A stretch of 7,512 nt of DNA, taken from contig DNFG01000226.1 of the NCBI GenBank assembly GCA_003487005.1, positions 1 to 7,512 on the forward strand. Reading direction: 5' to 3'. The notes beneath the pieces were generated by a model that worked only from the letters and a program-made list of their open reading frames with translations, searched no databases and had not been told where the DNA came from. The position numbers and the translations under genes are program-made. The DNA comes from Bryobacterales bacterium (GTDB lineage Bacteria; Acidobacteriota; Terriglobia; Bryobacterales; Bryobacteraceae). Each line of letters starts with the position of its first letter. The stretch's first letter is position 1. This document shows, piece by piece, positions 5,686 to 7,512 of this stretch.

Positions 5686-7512
5686 GTGACTCCAAGACTG
5701 GCATTTGCTGCAGCGCTGATCGCGGCGATGTTGCCCGCGCAACAACGGACGGGTGCATTGACGGGACGAGTGACCGACGCGACGGAGGCGGCGCTGGAGG
5801 GGGCGGTGCTCCGGGTAGAACAGGTGGGGACGGGGTTCCGGCGGGAGATCGTGACAGGGGACGAAGGCCACTGGACGGCTCCGCTCCTGCCCGTGGGCAT
5901 CTACGAGGTGCAGGTCGCGAAGGCGGGGTTTCAGACGCTCTTGCGGGCGGGGGTGCAGGTCGGCGTGAACCAGCAAGTGCGGCTGGACTTGCGGTTAGAG
6001 GTGGCCCAGGCCGAGGAGAGTGTAACCGTGACAGCCGACGCGCCACAAGTGAATACGGTGGACGCGACCGCCGGGGCACTGGTCGAGCACCGGCAGATCG
6101 TGGATCTGCCTCTGAACGGCCGCAATTTCGTGCAGTTAGGGACACTCATTCCGGGGGCGGTACCGACGCCACAACGCCTAGGCGGAGAGACGGCGGCCTC
6201 GGCGTTCAGCGTGAATGGCCAGCGGACGCAATCGAACAACTTTCTGCTGGATGGAGTGTCGAATAACGACACGTTGAGCACGGGATTCGTCCTGACGCCG
6301 CCGCCGGACGCGTTGGAGCAGTTCAAGATGGTGACGCACAACTACGCAGCGGAGTATGGGAACAACTCGGGGAGCGTGGTGAACGCCGTGACACGGAGCG
6401 GGTCGAACGGAGTGCATGGAGGGGCGTGGAATTTCCTGCGCAACGATGCTCTGGACGCGCGGAACTTCTTCGCACGGAGCCGGCCGCCTCTCCGTCAGAA
6501 CCAGTTCGGGGGGAATCTCGGCGGGCCCGTCATTCGAAACCGCACGTTCCTGTTCGGGTACTACGAGGGATTGCGGGTAAGCGAGGGGCAGGTGCGAAAT
6601 GTGGTGGTGCTGTCGGAACGGCAGAGGAGCGGGGATTTTGGCGAGGGTGGGGTGGCGCCGCGAGACCCTCTGACAGGTCAGCCGTTTCCGGACGGGCGAA
6701 TTCCGCCATCGCGGATCAATCCGATTGCGCGAACATTGCTGGAACGGTATGTTCGGCTGCCCAACTCCGCAGGGAACCGGTATCAGGACAATCCGGCGCG
6801 GCGGATCGAGGGCAACCAATGGGGGGTTCGCGCGGATCACCGTTTCTCGGACAACAACGCGCTGTTCGCGCGGTATTCCTTTGGCGAGAGCGAGACGGCG
6901 AACCCGCTCGGGGCGGGGACGTTTTCGCCGGAGGGAACGCGGGCGGAGGCGGTCAACCACGGGGTGTTGATCAGCGACACGCACGCGTTTTCGCCGGCGC
7001 TGCTAAACGAGGCAAATGTGAGTTTTCTGCGCCAGTTCGCGCGACCGGCGACGACGAGCGGGGTCAATTTGCAGGAGTTGGGCTTCGGGTACACGCCGAC
7101 GGAGGCGACGGCGCTGGGGGTGCCAGTGGTGGGGTTGAGCGGGCTGTTCACGATCGGGGACGTGGGGCAGGCGTTCACGCAGACGGCCAGGAACACGTTC
7201 CAGTTCAACGACAACCTGACGTGGATCCGGGGGCGGCACACGCTGAAAGCAGGCTTCGATTTCCGGCGGTCTCAGATTTTTCTGGTGTTCCCGAACCGGC
7301 CCAATGGGGACTTCACGATCAACGGGGCGTTCACGGGGGTGGTGGCGGCGGATCTGTTGACGGGGAATGCGGCGCAGTTCCGGCAGGGGGGCGGTGATCC
7401 GTCGAAGCACTTCTTTGCGACGGAGACGAACTTCTATGTGCAGGACGACTGGAAGGTGACGCGGCGGCTGACACTGAATCTGGGGCTTCGGTATGACCTG
7501 GGACAGCCGTAT
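5686..7512 (+). CDS. TonB-dependent-receptor-like outer-membrane protein with CarbopepD_reg domain (Oar-like), 3' end cut by window
   Basis: Open for 609 codons to the window edge. The family is usually about 1000-1200 residues, so roughly the N-terminal half is present. From the GTG at 5686: signal peptide (residues 1-18, LAFAAALIAAMLPA); carboxypeptidase-regulatory-like beta domain at about 23-104 (GALTGRVTDA, LLPVGIYEVQVAKAGFQT); a TonB-box-like stretch EESVTVTADAP (110-120); plug domain at about 120-245 with DLPLNGRNF (140-148), VNGQRTQSNNFLLDGVSNND (176-195) and YAAEYGNNSGSVVNAVTRSG (220-239); then the start of the barrel (NQFGGNLGGPVIRNRTFLFGYYEG at 271-294, repeated aromatic strand ends, and NFYVQDDWKVTRRLTLNLGLRYDL close to the edge). 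These proteins sit in the outer membrane and are presumed to import or bind large ligands; the substrate cannot be read. The start is uncertain: GTG at 5662 adds eight residues (KARYPRR-rich n-region) and ATG at 5728 would destroy the signal peptide. None has a well-spaced Shine-Dalgarno site, and an in-frame stop lies at 5638. Confidence 0.9.
   Translation, partial: MTPRLAFAAALIAAMLPAQQRTGALTGRVTDATEAALEGAVLRVEQVGTGFRREIVTGDEGHWTAPLLPVGIYEVQVAKAGFQTLLRAGVQVGVNQQVRLDLRLEVAQAEESVTVTADAPQVNTVDATAGALVEHRQIVDLPLNGRNFVQLGTLIPGAVPTPQRLGGETAASAFSVNGQRTQSNNFLLDGVSNNDTLSTGFVLTPPPDALEQFKMVTHNYAAEYGNNSGSVVNAVTRSGSNGVHGGAWNFLRNDALDARNFFARSRPPLRQNQFGGNLGGPVIRNRTFLFGYYEGLRVSEGQVRNVVVLSERQRSGDFGEGGVAPRDPLTGQPFPDGRIPPSRINPIARTLLERYVRLPNSAGNRYQDNPARRIEGNQWGVRADHRFSDNNALFARYSFGESETANPLGAGTFSPEGTRAEAVNHGVLISDTHAFSPALLNEANVSFLRQFARPATTSGVNLQELGFGYTPTEATALGVPVVGLSGLFTIGDVGQAFTQTARNTFQFNDNLTWIRGRHTLKAGFDFRRSQIFLVFPNRPNGDFTINGAFTGVVAADLLTGNAAQFRQGGGDPSKHFFATETNFYVQDDWKVTRRLTLNLGLRYDLGQPY

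Noticed and set aside
6178..6984. 268-codon minus-strand open frame inside the receptor-like gene
   Set aside because: It is Arg/Pro/Val-rich without domain features and lies opposite the continuous plug and barrel coding frame.
6426..7397. 323-codon plus-strand open frame inside the receptor-like gene
   Set aside because: It is an alternative frame of the same strand. The Gly/Arg/Ala-rich product has no motifs, whereas the overlapping frame carries all the conserved receptor signatures.

Overview
The window is GC-rich and looks like chromosome from a member of the Acidobacteriota, most likely the Solibacter/Bryobacter side of the phylum. The main reason is the partial gene at the right end. 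It has the architecture typical of the large, expanded family of outer-membrane proteins in that phylum: signal peptide, carboxypeptidase-regulatory-like domain, plug with an LPLNGRNF motif, then barrel. The secreted TPR protein with the same kind of regulatory domain, and the apiosidase-like glycosidase, fit this placement. The assignment is by family pattern only.

Layout. Positions 1-2467 (minus strand) hold a two-gene unit. A ThuA-domain lipoprotein (2467 to 1646) is followed after 23 bases by a secreted apiosidase-like glycoside hydrolase (1622 leftwards, running off the window almost at its natural end). A short gap (2468-2528) with a good ribosome binding site and a TATGAT box on the minus side separates this unit from a divergent mrp/apbC-type P-loop ATPase gene (2529-3356, plus). 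That ATPase lacks the usual N-terminal DUF59 domain and has no cysteine at all. Converging on it from the right are two small minus-strand genes: a four-helix membrane protein of unknown function (3938 to 3366) and a one-helix protein with a C-terminal four-cysteine zinc-ribbon-like motif (4270 to 3974). Next is a clear intrinsic terminator (4316 to 4283, minus) belonging to a secreted TPR protein gene (5495 to 4338). A divergent intergenic region of about 190 bases (5496-5685) with a TTGAC/GTCAA inverted-repeat cluster leads into the TonB-dependent-receptor-like gene (5686 to the window end, plus).

How the genes may work together. The ThuA lipoprotein and the glycosidase are probably co-transcribed and both exported, which suggests processing of plant or microbial polysaccharide outside the cytoplasm. 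The receptor-like protein at the other end is an outer-membrane protein that could take up glycans or other ligands, but nothing in the window links it directly to the glycosidase. Mrp is a housekeeping Fe-S/ATPase family member, unrelated to its neighbours as far as I can see. I found no RNA genes, CRISPR, insertion sequence, phage or defence genes. Apart from the unusual Mrp, the region reads as ordinary chromosome. Long open frames antisense to the real genes are by-products of high GC content. The plus strand is G-rich over C whichever strand is coding.
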